Origin: Anabaena sp051781005
GTDB taxonomy: Bacteria > Cyanobacteriota > Cyanobacteriia > Cyanobacteriales > Nostocaceae
Assembly (NCBI RefSeq): GCF_051781005.1
Contig: NZ_JBPWOA010000017.1
Span: 186,001-250,000, forward strand
Direction: 5' to 3'
Length of the DNA: 64,000 nt
A program made the translations under genes and the position numbers. Positions 42,848 through 54,100 of the stretch are shown here, one piece after another; the first letter of the stretch is position 1; the number at the start of each line of letters is the position of its first letter. The notes under the pieces are model-generated. The model made no database searches. It was not told where the DNA came from and worked only from the letters and a program-made list of their open reading frames with translations.

Positions 42848-45082
42848 TTATGGAATATTCTGGGAATTTATGTGATCAATTAAAGTGTTAAATTTTGTGA
42901 TAATCGCTGGGGGTTTGGCTGTAAAACGAATGCAAAAATCGCCTATTTTTGCAGGTTTTTCCAAAACTTTGGCATACATATCTTCGGTTTCTCCTGAGTT
43001 ATTTGGTGTTAATAAATTAAGTTTTATATTACAAAGGTAAGATGGTAGAGCTTGGATTTCTTTATTTGCTAAAGAAATCTCTGCTTCATGAATTGAAAGT
43101 CTGACTAAAATTCCTTGGTAAGATGAATTTCCAATATCTTTCCCATCTACCAATACGTATTTTATAGGAATAGGTTCAGGAAGAGTGCATAATTCTTCTT
43201 GATGTTCAGAGAGAAAAAGATTGTATTCGCCGATGATACCAGCTATTTTATAGACGTTAATTGGTTCTTTAACACCTTTTGGTGTTACCTGAGTTTGACT
43301 AGCGATGATGACTACTGACTCTACTTCATGAAAAGTGGATTCAGAAATAATTATTTCGCCGCCGGTTGTATAGCCTTCAATACGGTAAGTTAAATTGACT
43401 TGACTGCCAACGATACCGTATTTGGTGCGTTTTTCAGAACCAATATTTCCCACTACCACAACGCCTGTATTAATGCCAATGCCCATTTCTAGAGGTGGTA
43501 AGCCCCATTCTTTCATTTGGGCGTTAACTTTGACCATTGCCAACTGCATGGCGACACCGCAGGCTACAGCCCTAGTAGCATCGTCTTCTCTAGCTGTGGG
43601 AGCGCCAAAGAGTACCAAAATACCATCACCCATGAATTCATCAATGGTTCCCTGATATTTGGTAATTTCATCTGCCATACATTCCAGGTAAAAGTTGAGG
43701 ATTTTAACGACTTCTTCTGGTTGTAAGCGTTCGGATGTGGCAGTGAATCCTCGTAAATCGGATGTGAAGATGGTAATTTTTCGTCGTTCACCACCGAGTT
43801 TCAATCCTTCTGGACTTTCTAGTAAATTGGCTACGACTTCATCTGTGAGGTAACGCCCAAATACTTTGCGGATATCTCCAGCGGTGCGAGCGATGTAAGC
43901 TGTGATGGCAATTACAGCCCCTGTTAATGCTAAGAATGCGGGGACGACAGGAAGCCACAAGCCGGAAAGGAAAGCTACATAGGTGCTGCCTAGCAAAGCC
44001 CCTCCTGCTAGTACAGCGCTGATTATTCTCTGTAATGTGAGTAGGTTTTGTAATCGCAATTTCCAGGTTAGGGTAGCTCCAACTCCACTCCAGAGTAAAA
44101 TCCATAGCCATTCTACAGGTTCTGACCAAGTTCTAAATAGCGATCGCTCTTCGATGGCTGCACTGATGATTTGGCTGGTGAGATTGGCATGAATTTCTAC
44201 TCCACTCATTGGTTCTGGAAGGCTGAGAAGTCCACTGCTGTGGGGGGTAAAAAATGAATCTCGAAAACTTTCCCCGATATAACCAATGAAAATAATGCTA
44301 TCGCGCCCCCAATTTGCTGGTAATTTGTCTTCTAGAATATCCGTCATGGAAACGGTCTGAAAGGAATTGCTTTTCCCCCGATAGTTAATTAATATCTGAT
44401 AACCACGAGCATCAGCACGTACATAGCCACCATCATAGCTTTCAAAGGGAATAAATTTGGTTTTCCCTAGCCGGAAATCTTTGCTGGCGGTGATTCCTTC
44501 CTTTTCTAGATAATGCAAAGCTAAATGCAAGCTGAAACTGTAGACTGTTTCTCCAGTTTCGGTATTCACATACATTAAGCCACGTCGTACTTTGTTATCG
44601 GCATCAATGATCAGGTCATTTGCACCAACTTGACCCAAGGATTTGAGTACTGGGGGTGGGTCTACTGTCTCGTTTTTTCTGTCTCCAACTACTTTCTGAA
44701 TACCAACCAGATTAGATGTAGATTTAAATACCTGTTCTAATTCTGAAGTACCAGGTGGTAAAGGTAAATTCCGGTAAACATCGAGGCCAATGGCTCTTGG
44801 TTGTCTGGCTTTGAGTTTGTTGAGTAATTTGGCTAAGATGCGATCGGAAATGGTTGCCTGTTTGAGATTATCCAAGTCTGTTTCATCAATACCAACTATG
44901 ACAATGCGCTGATCCTGGGCTTCTTGAGGTCGCCAACGCATATATTGGTCAAAAACTCCCCACTCCCAGGACTGTAATAACCCTGCAAAGCGGATGAGAA
45001 TAATAAACATGGCGATTACAGGGGTGGTAATCCACAAACCGCGTCCTTGCCATAGAAGATGTTTAAGTTTGTCCAGATCCAT
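42848..45082 (-). CDS. CHASE2-domain adenylate/guanylate cyclase
   Basis: A 744-residue membrane receptor cyclase. A transmembrane segment (about 15-35) precedes an extracytoplasmic CHASE2 sensor (about 40-325), followed by three transmembrane segments (about 330-405). The class III cyclase domain (about 435-610) has FTSDLRGFTATSERL with the metal Asp, MGDGILVLFGAP and GINTGVVVVGNIG. A C-terminal segment of about 110 residues may be PilZ-like, but that is uncertain. The ATG at 45082, five bases after the DUF928 stop, is preferred to an upstream GTG at 45115 inside that gene. It probably makes cAMP in response to an external cue. Confidence 0.93.
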   Translation of the reverse strand: MDLDKLKHLLWQGRGLWITTPVIAMFIILIRFAGLLQSWEWGVFDQYMRWRPQEAQDQRIVIVGIDETDLDNLKQATISDRILAKLLNKLKARQPRAIGLDVYRNLPLPPGTSELEQVFKSTSNLVGIQKVVGDRKNETVDPPPVLKSLGQVGANDLIIDADNKVRRGLMYVNTETGETVYSFSLHLALHYLEKEGITASKDFRLGKTKFIPFESYDGGYVRADARGYQILINYRGKSNSFQTVSMTDILEDKLPANWGRDSIIFIGYIGESFRDSFFTPHSSGLLSLPEPMSGVEIHANLTSQIISAAIEERSLFRTWSEPVEWLWILLWSGVGATLTWKLRLQNLLTLQRIISAVLAGGALLGSTYVAFLSGLWLPVVPAFLALTGAVIAITAYIARTAGDIRKVFGRYLTDEVVANLLESPEGLKLGGERRKITIFTSDLRGFTATSERLQPEEVVKILNFYLECMADEITKYQGTIDEFMGDGILVLFGAPTAREDDATRAVACGVAMQLAMVKVNAQMKEWGLPPLEMGIGINTGVVVVGNIGSEKRTKYGIVGSQVNLTYRIEGYTTGGEIIISESTFHEVESVVIIASQTQVTPKGVKEPINVYKIAGIIGEYNLFLSEHQEELCTLPEPIPIKYVLVDGKDIGNSSYQGILVRLSIHEAEISLANKEIQALPSYLCNIKLNLLTPNNSGETEDMYAKVLEKPAKIGDFCIRFTAKPPAIITKFNTLIDHINSQNIP

Positions 45083-45087
45083 CTGTA

Positions 45088-45837
45088 CTAAGGTTCCGGG
45101 TTTTGTTGACAACACTTAAGGATAGGTTCTTCAGCTATGACCTCTAGACCTACTGATTTTAAAAGTTCTTGCCATTCATCTGGCTTTTGAGTGCGTAATT
45201 GAGCAATATTGTTTAAGGTTTCTGGCCACAAATCATTTTTGGCATAAATCTCTGCCTGTTTTAAAGGTGTTGCTTGCTGGAGGTCTTTATTCAATGATGA
45301 ACTGATAGTTGTTCGTTGGATATCCCCTTCGGTATATTCATCTCCACTTCTGTCTTCAGAATTGCAAATTAGGGTGAAGTACCATTGATATTTTTTGCCT
45401 GTTTTGATGCCGGCGGTGGGAGGAATGTTGAGTTGGACTATTCCAGAAGTACTGGGCAGTGTAAAACTTGTCTGATAAATATCATTGTCTTCTTCTGACC
45501 TCAGTACAAATTCACCAGTAGTTGCGGTAGTTTTAGGAACATAAAAATATAGGGTGGGATTGTCTGAGCTTGTTTTGATCTGATTATCCCGTCTGGGTGT
45601 TAAGGCAGTGAGAGTGGGTTTTCCTTTCTCAAGATGGATACAGGAAAATCCTCGTCTTCCTCCGCCAATTGTCGATTCTGGCTTGCCTCTGGAATCTCCT
45701 GATGGAAATTCTAGACTGATTTTGATTGGTAATGGCTGTGCCAGCAACTGTGAAGGAAAGATATGTGCAGTTAACAGGGCTGGCGAAATTCCGATTGCAA
45801 GTTTTCCTAGATACTGAATATATTTGTGTCGATTCAT
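45088..45837 (-). CDS. DUF928 exported protein
   Basis: A 249-residue protein with a signal peptide (about 1-33, ending SQLLAQP). The DUF928 pattern GRRGFSCI, LTALTPRRDN and PTLYFYVPKT is clear. The C-terminal helical part (LKQAEIYAKNDLWPETLNNI) is TPR-like. DUF928 genes often precede CHASE2 proteins in cyanobacteria, as here with a five-base gap, so it may modulate that sensor in the periplasm. Confidence 0.9.
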   Translation of the reverse strand: MNRHKYIQYLGKLAIGISPALLTAHIFPSQLLAQPLPIKISLEFPSGDSRGKPESTIGGGRRGFSCIHLEKGKPTLTALTPRRDNQIKTSSDNPTLYFYVPKTTATTGEFVLRSEEDNDIYQTSFTLPSTSGIVQLNIPPTAGIKTGKKYQWYFTLICNSEDRSGDEYTEGDIQRTTISSSLNKDLQQATPLKQAEIYAKNDLWPETLNNIAQLRTQKPDEWQELLKSVGLEVIAEEPILKCCQQNPEP

Positions 45838-46290
<453 letters not shown>

Positions 46291-47397
46291 TTACTGCTGC
46301 CGAATTTGTGCAATCAGGTTGATGATGTTTTGGTAGTATGTAGTGTTTCCTTGTTGGTAAAAGAAATTAGCAGATTTTTGGAAATCGTCAATAGCTGCTT
46401 GATTATTTCCTAAATGTAGATGGATATTTGCCCGCAGGAAGTAAGCTGTTGCATAATTAGGTTGGAGTTGTAAGGCTCGATTATAGTCTTCAATAGCTCC
46501 TTGATAGTTTCCTAACAAGCGATGAAAATTAGCGCGATCGCAATATCCTTCTACTAGAGTGGGATTTAGTTGTAGTAATCTAGTGCTATCGGCAATTGCG
46601 CCTTGGTAGTCTCCCAAGTGGCGGAGTGCATTAGCCCGCAAGCCGTACACTATCGGCAGTGTAGGATTAATTTGCAATGCTTGGTTATAGTCTTGAATGG
46701 CGTTTTCATAGTCTTCTAGGTTGCTATAGGCTAAACCCCGCTGATGGTATGCTTGGTCATCATCAGGATTGAGTTGGATAGCTTGATTGAAATCAGCGAT
46801 CGCACTTTGATAGTCTTGGAGGTGAGATATAATCAAACCTCGGTTATAGTAAGCTTCACCAAACTGGGGATTAATTGCTAATGCTTGATTATAATCTGCG
46901 ATAGCACCTTGATAGTCTTTGAGAGCGTAGCGGCTATTACCACTGTTATGGTAAGCTGCGGCTAAGTTAGGATCTAGCTGTATGGCTTGATTGTAATCAG
47001 CAATTGCTTCTGTGTATTGACCGAGAATATAAAAAATATTACCCCGATTACTATAAGCGGCAACAAAATCAGGATAGTACTCTAAAGCTTGGTTGATATC
47101 TGCAATAGCTGCTTGATTATCTCCCCGCTGAAAACGAGCTAAACCCCGGTTATGGTAAGCTTTCGCGATATCGAAATTGAGATTTTCTAACCCAGTATTA
47201 TTATGTCTTACTTGTTGATAATCTGCGATCGCTAAATCAAACTCTTCTAACCCTAAATAGGCATGACCACGATAATGGTAAGCTATATCTAGATAGGGAT
47301 TTAGCTGTATTGCTTGGTTAAAGAATGTAATTGCACCTCGATAATCCCCGGATAAATTTTTCTTTACTCCCTCTTTTATCAACTCTTCAGCATTCAT
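46291..47397 (-). CDS. Tetratricopeptide repeat (TPR) protein
   Basis: A 368-residue protein made almost wholly of about ten 34-residue TPR units with the pattern AYYNRGLI...YQSAIADFNQAIQLNPD. It starts MNAEELIKEGVKKNLSGDY; this ATG at 47397 begins a helix of the first repeat and is preferred to one 12 codons upstream. There is no signal peptide, so it is a cytosolic scaffold. Binding partners are unknown. Confidence 0.93.
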   Translation of the reverse strand: MNAEELIKEGVKKNLSGDYRGAITFFNQAIQLNPYLDIAYHYRGHAYLGLEEFDLAIADYQQVRHNNTGLENLNFDIAKAYHNRGLARFQRGDNQAAIADINQALEYYPDFVAAYSNRGNIFYILGQYTEAIADYNQAIQLDPNLAAAYHNSGNSRYALKDYQGAIADYNQALAINPQFGEAYYNRGLIISHLQDYQSAIADFNQAIQLNPDDDQAYHQRGLAYSNLEDYENAIQDYNQALQINPTLPIVYGLRANALRHLGDYQGAIADSTRLLQLNPTLVEGYCDRANFHRLLGNYQGAIEDYNRALQLQPNYATAYFLRANIHLHLGNNQAAIDDFQKSANFFYQQGNTTYYQNIINLIAQIRQQ

Positions 47398-47457
47398 AAC
47401 AAGTAGGTAGTCGTGAATATTTGTCGTTAGCATCAGACAAGATTTAATCAGAAATCC

Positions 47458-47505
47458 AGTCCCCCTCCCCGCTGTTTCGTGGAGGGGTTAGGGGTGGGGT
47501 TCTTT
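47458..47505. repeat. G/C-rich dispersed repeat with hairpin
   Basis: CCCCTCCCCGCTGTTTCGTG then GAGGGGTTAGGGGTGGGGTT. Its complement matches the insert in pbpC at 57988-58035 (ACCCCTCC and GGAGGGG arms). Confidence 0.75.
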
Positions 47506-47600
47506 GGAATTGATTGGTAATTGAGTAAGTTTGATATAACATCATGAAAAAGCTTTCACATTAAAGGAGGTAAAAGTATATTGCATACAAGCTAGAAAAG

Positions 47601-50600
47601 CTACAGTTGTAAAGCCAATGCTTTAGATTCTAAAACACAATCAACCCCTTTCACATGATTTAACATCAATTCATCTCGTTGCTGCCAAACTGCAAAAATC
47701 CTTTCCCTCCCATCACCTAGAGTTTCTAAATCAATTTTATAAACATCATTTACCTGCTGCAACTTCAAACCCAACAAACCTAAAAGCTTACCAATTATTT
47801 TAATACCAGAAACCATTTTCTGATTACTTGATAAATCAATACCCAACGCCCTTTTAATATGTTTACTATTCTGAACAGCTACAGTCTTTAACCAAATAAT
47901 ATCAGCATCATTTTCATCAAAAACCCTTTCAGCTTCCAGAAACTGAAGCATACCTAAAGCCCGCATTGCTTCAACTTTGAGAGTATAAGTCCTTAAATCT
48001 GGTAAAAAAACCTTCCCCTCACCCCAAAATAATTGTTGATGCCATTCTTGCTCATCTCTGACATGAAAATATTCACTTTCATGAGTCAAATAATAGTGCG
48101 TTAACAACTGTCCATAATACCCTTTATCATCCAACAACTTCAACGAAGGAGTCACTTCAATTCCATATCTATGTCTGAGAATATATTTATTGATTTGGTG
48201 TCGTTCCTCATTACTGAGAGAATGTTTAGTTAATAACTGCTCATATTCTACATAATCAATATTCCTAGCTGTAGCTACAGCATTTGCAGCTAATAATTGA
48301 TTTTGCTGCTTAATTTCCTTAATTTTGCGTTTAATATCTTTAGCCTTTTGACGACTATTTGACCAATCTTTCTGCACCTTCACAATTTCTACAATTAATC
48401 TCTTCCGATTCTCCACATCACTAGAATCAGTTGCAAAGAAAGCTAACCTCAAATCCCGCAGAATATTATTTTGAACAGCATTACTCCGCATCATAATCTT
48501 ATGTCCGTCATCAATCAAACCGTCTTGCATAGATTGACGATAGAGACGAATAGACGCATTTACCCTTGCAGATAACTTAGCCCAAGTTCGTAAATGAATT
48601 GGGTCATAAACTAAAGGTAAATCTACATCTATTTTATGTAAAGGACTGAGTAAAGCTAAATTTTCTTTTTGATTTTCCTGATACCAATGAGATAGCAACC
48701 GATAATTTGTACTCCCACTACCAATTAAACCAATCCCACGTTTAGCACACCAGACAACACGGGGAACATCATCACGCACTCTGGCTAATGCTTGACGTGC
48801 TTCTGAGTCAGGAATTACCCCTTGAAAAATCCCATAAACACGGTCAAAATGTTGAACATCAATACTAATTCCTGTTCCCAAACTAGGAGTAACAAAAACA
48901 GTACCATAATCAGTAATTTTTTGATTAATAGCAGCTATAAAATCGACTGCTGCATGACCAGGTGTATTAGTCGTATGGCTACTCACTACCAAAGTTTCAG
49001 GAAATTGCTTTCTTAATTTCTGTAACCGCTGTTTTAAATAACTTTCAATCGTTTCACAGCTATAACGTCCGGTGCGGCTATCAGTAGTTACATAACATTT
49101 ACGTCCAGCAATTAAATCTAATTCCAATTGATGAATTAACGGTGTAGGATTTGGTGAATCATAAAAAGTCACATCCCAACCTTTAGAGGGTTTCCACTGA
49201 TTCACAACTACCCAAGGCGTGATTTTAGTTCCTGATAAAACTTGTAAATATTCTAGAGAAACATCTGATAAATCCGCATCTTGGGCAATTACTAAGCCCC
49301 CAGTTGTAAGAACTGTAGAAATTAATTTTTGAAAGATTCTGAGAATTTTAACCCGTTTTTGTTTACAAGTATTACTGTTTAGTAAATGCCATAAAGATTG
49401 CTCAACCTCATCTAAAATTATTATAGCACCATGCCAATCTTCTGGATTAAGTTTCCAAATAGAATCAATGCATAAACCAAAAGATTTGTTAACTGGTAAG
49501 GGATAATTAATAATTGGTAATTTTGCTTCTTCTTCTAGATTCCATGCTTCATGACTAATTCCCCATTCAATCCCAATCTTTTCACACAAAAACCGCCCTA
49601 AAAGAATGCGGTGTGTAATTAATAAAACAGATTGATTACGACTTTTAGCTTGATTGACAACAGCTTGTAGTCCTGTGGTTTTACCCGTACCTTTCGCTGA
49701 CTTCACTCCTACTAAACCAGAAGTAGGAAAAGGTAGTTCTCCTAAATAAGGAAGGTTGACAGTAAGTGCAGCAGGAATTGTTAACTCAGTGTGGGGTTTA
49801 GTTTGAGCAAGATAAACTTCTAAATCTATACTTTGACGATAAATTCTTTCAAAATTGGCTGCACCTTTCGCAACAATAAATTCATCAACACCTTTTTCCC
49901 TACCTGGAAGTTCCACAACTTTTACAGGACATTCTTGCTGTTGCAATAAACCACCAAGTTGGGCAATAGCATTATTGACAGCAGCAATTTTTTTAGCTTG
50001 GGTTTCAAAATCAAAGCATATATAAAAACTGCGTTTTGTTGTCGCAAAAATTGTTAAATCAGGTATTAATTGACGACGGGTAACCTTGCCAAATTCATCT
50101 TTAACAACTCGATAACCGCTAGTAATACCAGGAATAGCAATAGCTGCATAACCTTGTGTTAACAAAGCTGCTGCTTTTTTCACACCTTCACAAATAATTA
50201 TAGATATATTATATTCCATCGCCCATTGCCAAAAACCTTCTGCTTCGCCATCAGCAGCAATGGTGATATTGTTAGGCATTGCTATATGATAACGTTGGGA
50301 AATTTGCTGCCAAATTTGCAAAGTTACCCGCAGACAAAACACCCGCGTTGGTGTGCTGGGAGGATGTTCATATTTAATAGACTTGCCATTTTGATTTTGT
50401 CGGGGTTGGGTTGGTTTAAAGCATCCCCATTCCATCATTTGCCAATTATTCAGAGGATCTCGTCCAGAACACCACCAACCACCTTCTGTAACATGGTTGT
50501 AACGCTGTAACCACCCGCTTTTTATCATGCCAGTATTGGTGCGGGGGAGTTGTTCTGAAATTAGTAGGTAATCATAGGCATTGACACCTTGAAGCGATCT

Positions 50601-50699
50601 AAAATTTAGTCGCGCTAAGTGTAAATCTATACTACTACTCTTGACTAATTCTTCAAGATGTTGGGGGTGTAAATAATGCAGATGCATGGTGAGAGGCAC
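47601..50699 (-). CDS. CyRepA1-family replication protein (DUF3854 + helicase-like ATPase)
   Basis: A 1032-residue cytosolic protein. The N-terminal part contains a DUF3854/TOPRIM-like region with IIICEGVKKAAALLTQGYAA (Glu171-Gly172) and CFDFE near 230. A helicase-like ATPase follows, with Walker A KSAKGTGKTT at about 333-342 and Walker B IIILDEVEQSL near 415. A charged helical segment lies near 760-800 (KDIKRKIKEIKQQNQLLA). This matches the CyRepA1 class first known as replication initiators of small cyanobacterial plasmids and also found on chromosomes. No partitioning or mobilisation genes lie nearby, so it may be a chromosomal copy or the trace of an integrated plasmid. A second Met at residue 5 is an alternative start. 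Confidence 0.85.
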   Translation of the reverse strand: MPLTMHLHYLHPQHLEELVKSSSIDLHLARLNFRSLQGVNAYDYLLISEQLPRTNTGMIKSGWLQRYNHVTEGGWWCSGRDPLNNWQMMEWGCFKPTQPRQNQNGKSIKYEHPPSTPTRVFCLRVTLQIWQQISQRYHIAMPNNITIAADGEAEGFWQWAMEYNISIIICEGVKKAAALLTQGYAAIAIPGITSGYRVVKDEFGKVTRRQLIPDLTIFATTKRSFYICFDFETQAKKIAAVNNAIAQLGGLLQQQECPVKVVELPGREKGVDEFIVAKGAANFERIYRQSIDLEVYLAQTKPHTELTIPAALTVNLPYLGELPFPTSGLVGVKSAKGTGKTTGLQAVVNQAKSRNQSVLLITHRILLGRFLCEKIGIEWGISHEAWNLEEEAKLPIINYPLPVNKSFGLCIDSIWKLNPEDWHGAIIILDEVEQSLWHLLNSNTCKQKRVKILRIFQKLISTVLTTGGLVIAQDADLSDVSLEYLQVLSGTKITPWVVVNQWKPSKGWDVTFYDSPNPTPLIHQLELDLIAGRKCYVTTDSRTGRYSCETIESYLKQRLQKLRKQFPETLVVSSHTTNTPGHAAVDFIAAINQKITDYGTVFVTPSLGTGISIDVQHFDRVYGIFQGVIPDSEARQALARVRDDVPRVVWCAKRGIGLIGSGSTNYRLLSHWYQENQKENLALLSPLHKIDVDLPLVYDPIHLRTWAKLSARVNASIRLYRQSMQDGLIDDGHKIMMRSNAVQNNILRDLRLAFFATDSSDVENRKRLIVEIVKVQKDWSNSRQKAKDIKRKIKEIKQQNQLLAANAVATARNIDYVEYEQLLTKHSLSNEERHQINKYILRHRYGIEVTPSLKLLDDKGYYGQLLTHYYLTHESEYFHVRDEQEWHQQLFWGEGKVFLPDLRTYTLKVEAMRALGMLQFLEAERVFDENDADIIWLKTVAVQNSKHIKRALGIDLSSNQKMVSGIKIIGKLLGLLGLKLQQVNDVYKIDLETLGDGRERIFAVWQQRDELMLNHVKGVDCVLESKALALQL

Positions 50700-51150
50700 T
50701 AAGGGAAGACAACGAGATTAAAACCTTAGCACGCATCTGCTGATTTTTTGCAGAAGATTTTGTGATTTTTTCATGATACTTTTACTACATAGTTGCCAGA
50801 AATACCTCGGTTAATACAGAAAGTGCTTTTTTTCCCTGTTGTCCTGTGGAAGTAATAATTTTGTATTGTGATTTTTGTGTGCGATTAATTTTGATTTATC
50901 AGTAGATTTTTCGTAAGATAGTAAAAATATACTATTATCTTGTTCCCAGTCTCTGACTGGGAATACAATTATAGAGGCTCTGCCTCTGCTTTAATAGCTA
51001 CGGTGTACACACAAGAAGGCAGAGCCTTCTAAGAGTCATTCCCATACAGAGTATGGGAACGAGAAAAGTGTCTCGAAGAGAAGAACGCGAAGGAAGAAAG
51101 AAGAAGATAAATATGCATTTTTCACAACTCTTTTAGAAGATGTATATTTA
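50700..51150. other. Intergenic region with MITE-like element
   Basis: A 451-base gap without a gene. It includes the MITE-like repeat at 50939-51063 and AT-rich DNA upstream of the CyRepA1 gene, which might contain its promoter. No iteron array is obvious. Confidence 0.7.
50939..51063. mobile_element. MITE-like element with terminal inverted repeats
   Basis: About 125 bases. The left end CTTGTTCCCAGTCTCTGACT pairs in part with the right end CATACAGAGTATGGGAACGA. Inner arms AGAGGCTCTGCCT and AGGCAGAGCCTTCT are also complementary. There is no coding capacity. A half copy lies at 6273-6320. Confidence 0.75.
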
Positions 51151-54100
51151 TTATTTTTTCTCTTCTAAAATCAAAGTTGAATCAGCACTGCGTCCAAACT
51201 CCTCTGGTGCATATTGCAGATGTGCTTCTGCACCAGGCCAAAGGAATGTTCCTGGAGTAACGGAACGAACTAAATAATGTAAATTGTAAACTCCTGCTTC
51301 GAGATGATCTGCATAGGAAATAATTCTATCTTTATAGATTGTTTTATATCCTAATTGCCAGTTATCAGCTTTTGCTTGTAATGCTGGTGTCGCAGTTTGA
51401 AAACTCTCATCTACTGCTTCAAAACCTGCGGGTAATGGATCTTTAATGACGAGATGATCTACAGGATGATCTGTAATAATTTCTAAACCAATATCAAACA
51501 CTTCTCCTGGTTTTAAGATCAAGGGTTTATCAACAGCATACATTCCCGTTTTTTGAATAACTTTTTCTTCATTTATTTTGCTAATTTCTCGCGTTACTCG
51601 TAAACCGTTAAATCTTCCTGGTTGATTTCCTTGTAAGCGATAACTGTAAGCGACTAAATAATGTAATTTGCCTTTTCCAGATTTTTGCAAAAGTAAATTA
51701 TGGCGACCACGAGGTAATTTATCCATTCCTACATTTAGTTGTAAGCTAGGATTTTGATAACCATTAAATCTAGTTTCTCCTAACTTTTGACCTGCTAATT
51801 TTACTGTAGTAACAAAATTAGGTGGTGTTGATTGTAGCTGGCTATATTCTACTAAAGCGGTTAAAGCTTGGGCATTGTTATAAGTTGTTTGCCATGTTCC
51901 TTCTCTGCGAAGATTCAGCAGACTTTGAAATAATTTATCAATGATTTCTACGTTGGCTTTTTGGTCAATAAATAAGCGTAATGCTTGGGCTTGTGTTGTA
52001 GTCTGTGAATTCATCCAACTCCAGCTAGGAGGTAAATTTACAACTGCATTACGTCCAGTTTCATAGATATTTTTTTGTAACTGAACTCGGATGATTTGCG
52101 CTTCATCTTCCCATTCAGGAAATTGAAATAAATATCGTGCTAATTTGATTTGAGTGACAACATCAAAAGCATCACGTTGTTGATAAATATCTGACAAGAA
52201 ACTATTGCGTTTATCCCCTAATTGTGATAGAGCAATTAAGGAGTTAATTTGCAGTTGTGATTTACAAAGTTTTTGTTTACAAAACTCATATTGTCCAGGG
52301 TTAACGAGAACTTTTTGTAAATAGTTTTTCAGTTGAGATAGGATTCTAGAATTGACTAAACCAGGGTAAGCCTGATTAGCTTTTACCAGAGATTCCGCAG
52401 CATAAGCAGAAACCCAAGGATCAGATTTTTCTTGTCCGGGGAAAGCAGCAAAACCACCATCAGCAATTTGCAGCTTTTGCAGTTGTTCAATAGCTAGATT
52501 GGCTTGTTTTTGAGGATTAAATTCTGCAAATGTTTGATTATATTGTTGTGTAAGGGTTTGCAGATTTGCAGCAATTAATAACTGACTCGCTGCTGGTTCT
52601 GCAAATGGTAAATCATTATCACCTAAAACTTGTTTTGCAGGGGCTTTAATTTCGGGAATTAAGGTACTAGCTAATTGAATATCTAAACCTCCTGTTTCCG
52701 AGAAGGTATTTTTATCAATATTCAAAGGAATTTTTACCTGTTTTTCACTAACACCAGTTTCTACTACTTGTTCTGTAATTTCTAACGGCTTAATTTCTAA
52801 AGGAACTGAAAAAGCATCTGCGGTATTATTTAGCTGTGTTGCAAATGTAACTTCACTTTTACCTACGCTACCCGCAATCATTGGGAAACGGTACGCTTGG
52901 GTTGCTGACTCAACTGGTGTTTGTAGGGTTTTAGTTTTAGGGTTATTTTCTGCAAATTGGAGAGAACCGCTAAGTTCACCGTTAATGCTGATGTTTCCAG
53001 TGTTTCCGGTGGTATTGGTGACTGACAAACCTCCAAGAATGCGATCGCCTGACCGAGCAAATTGTGGCAAAATAGCATTAGTTATTAATGGCTTTGTTGT
53101 GATCAATGTCGCCTCACCATTACCAAAACGCAGATTTCCGTCCGTAGCCACAACCATAACCCGCCATGTAGTTAAATCATCTGGTAATTTAAAAGTGATT
53201 CTAGCCTGACCATTAACATCAGTAATTACAGAACCATTGTAATAAGCTAAAGCTTGAAAATCTTGGCGAATGCGAGTATTTGCTAAAGCACTAGATAACC
53301 CACCACCATAACCCCAACCTTTAGGTTTATCTAAACTTTGATTTTGTAAAACAACATCTGGACGATTATCACTAAAGCGGGTAGAAATTGGTTGTTCTGC
53401 ATAAACAGTATCTACCAAATTTGGTGGACGATAACCAGCAAGTTGTAACACCGCTTCATTCACCACCATGACAGTAAATTGTCCTTGGGTAGCGTTTCCT
53501 TGATGATCTTTTAATTCCAGTTCTAAAGTTTCTTCATTTCCAGGTTCTAAAGAACTTTGATTTGGCTTAACTTCCACCTTTAAATATTTATCTTCCAAGT
53601 TGACTTTAAAAGGTGCAAAACCGATTTTGGCTAAATTTTCTAAATTTTCTGGTTCCACTTGATTAAGTGGTTTACCTTGTCTGATTAACACCGCTTCTAT
53701 AGCAGCGTTAGGTAGCATTTCTGGCGTAACTGTAAACTGAATTTGTGGCGCACTTCCTTTAATTTTAGTAACTTGCTGATAGAGAGGTTTATCTTTAATT
53801 ACTGCAAAATATAATTCCCCTTCTGGGTAGGGAGATTGAATTAAAGCAGTAGCAGTTTCCCCAACTTTAAACTCTTGCTTATTTAATTTAACTTCCAATT
53901 TATCTTTTTCTCTTTCACCCCAGAACACAGGATTTACACCAGTCACCCAAATTTGTAAATCTGTAGCTGTTATTTCATCTCTACTATCGCTAAAATTAGC
54001 CCGAATACGGTATGAACCGGATTCAGTTGGTTGTAAATTTACCATTTGCGGAATATTAGAGGATTTAATTTCTGTTTTGGAAACTGTTTTATATTCAACT

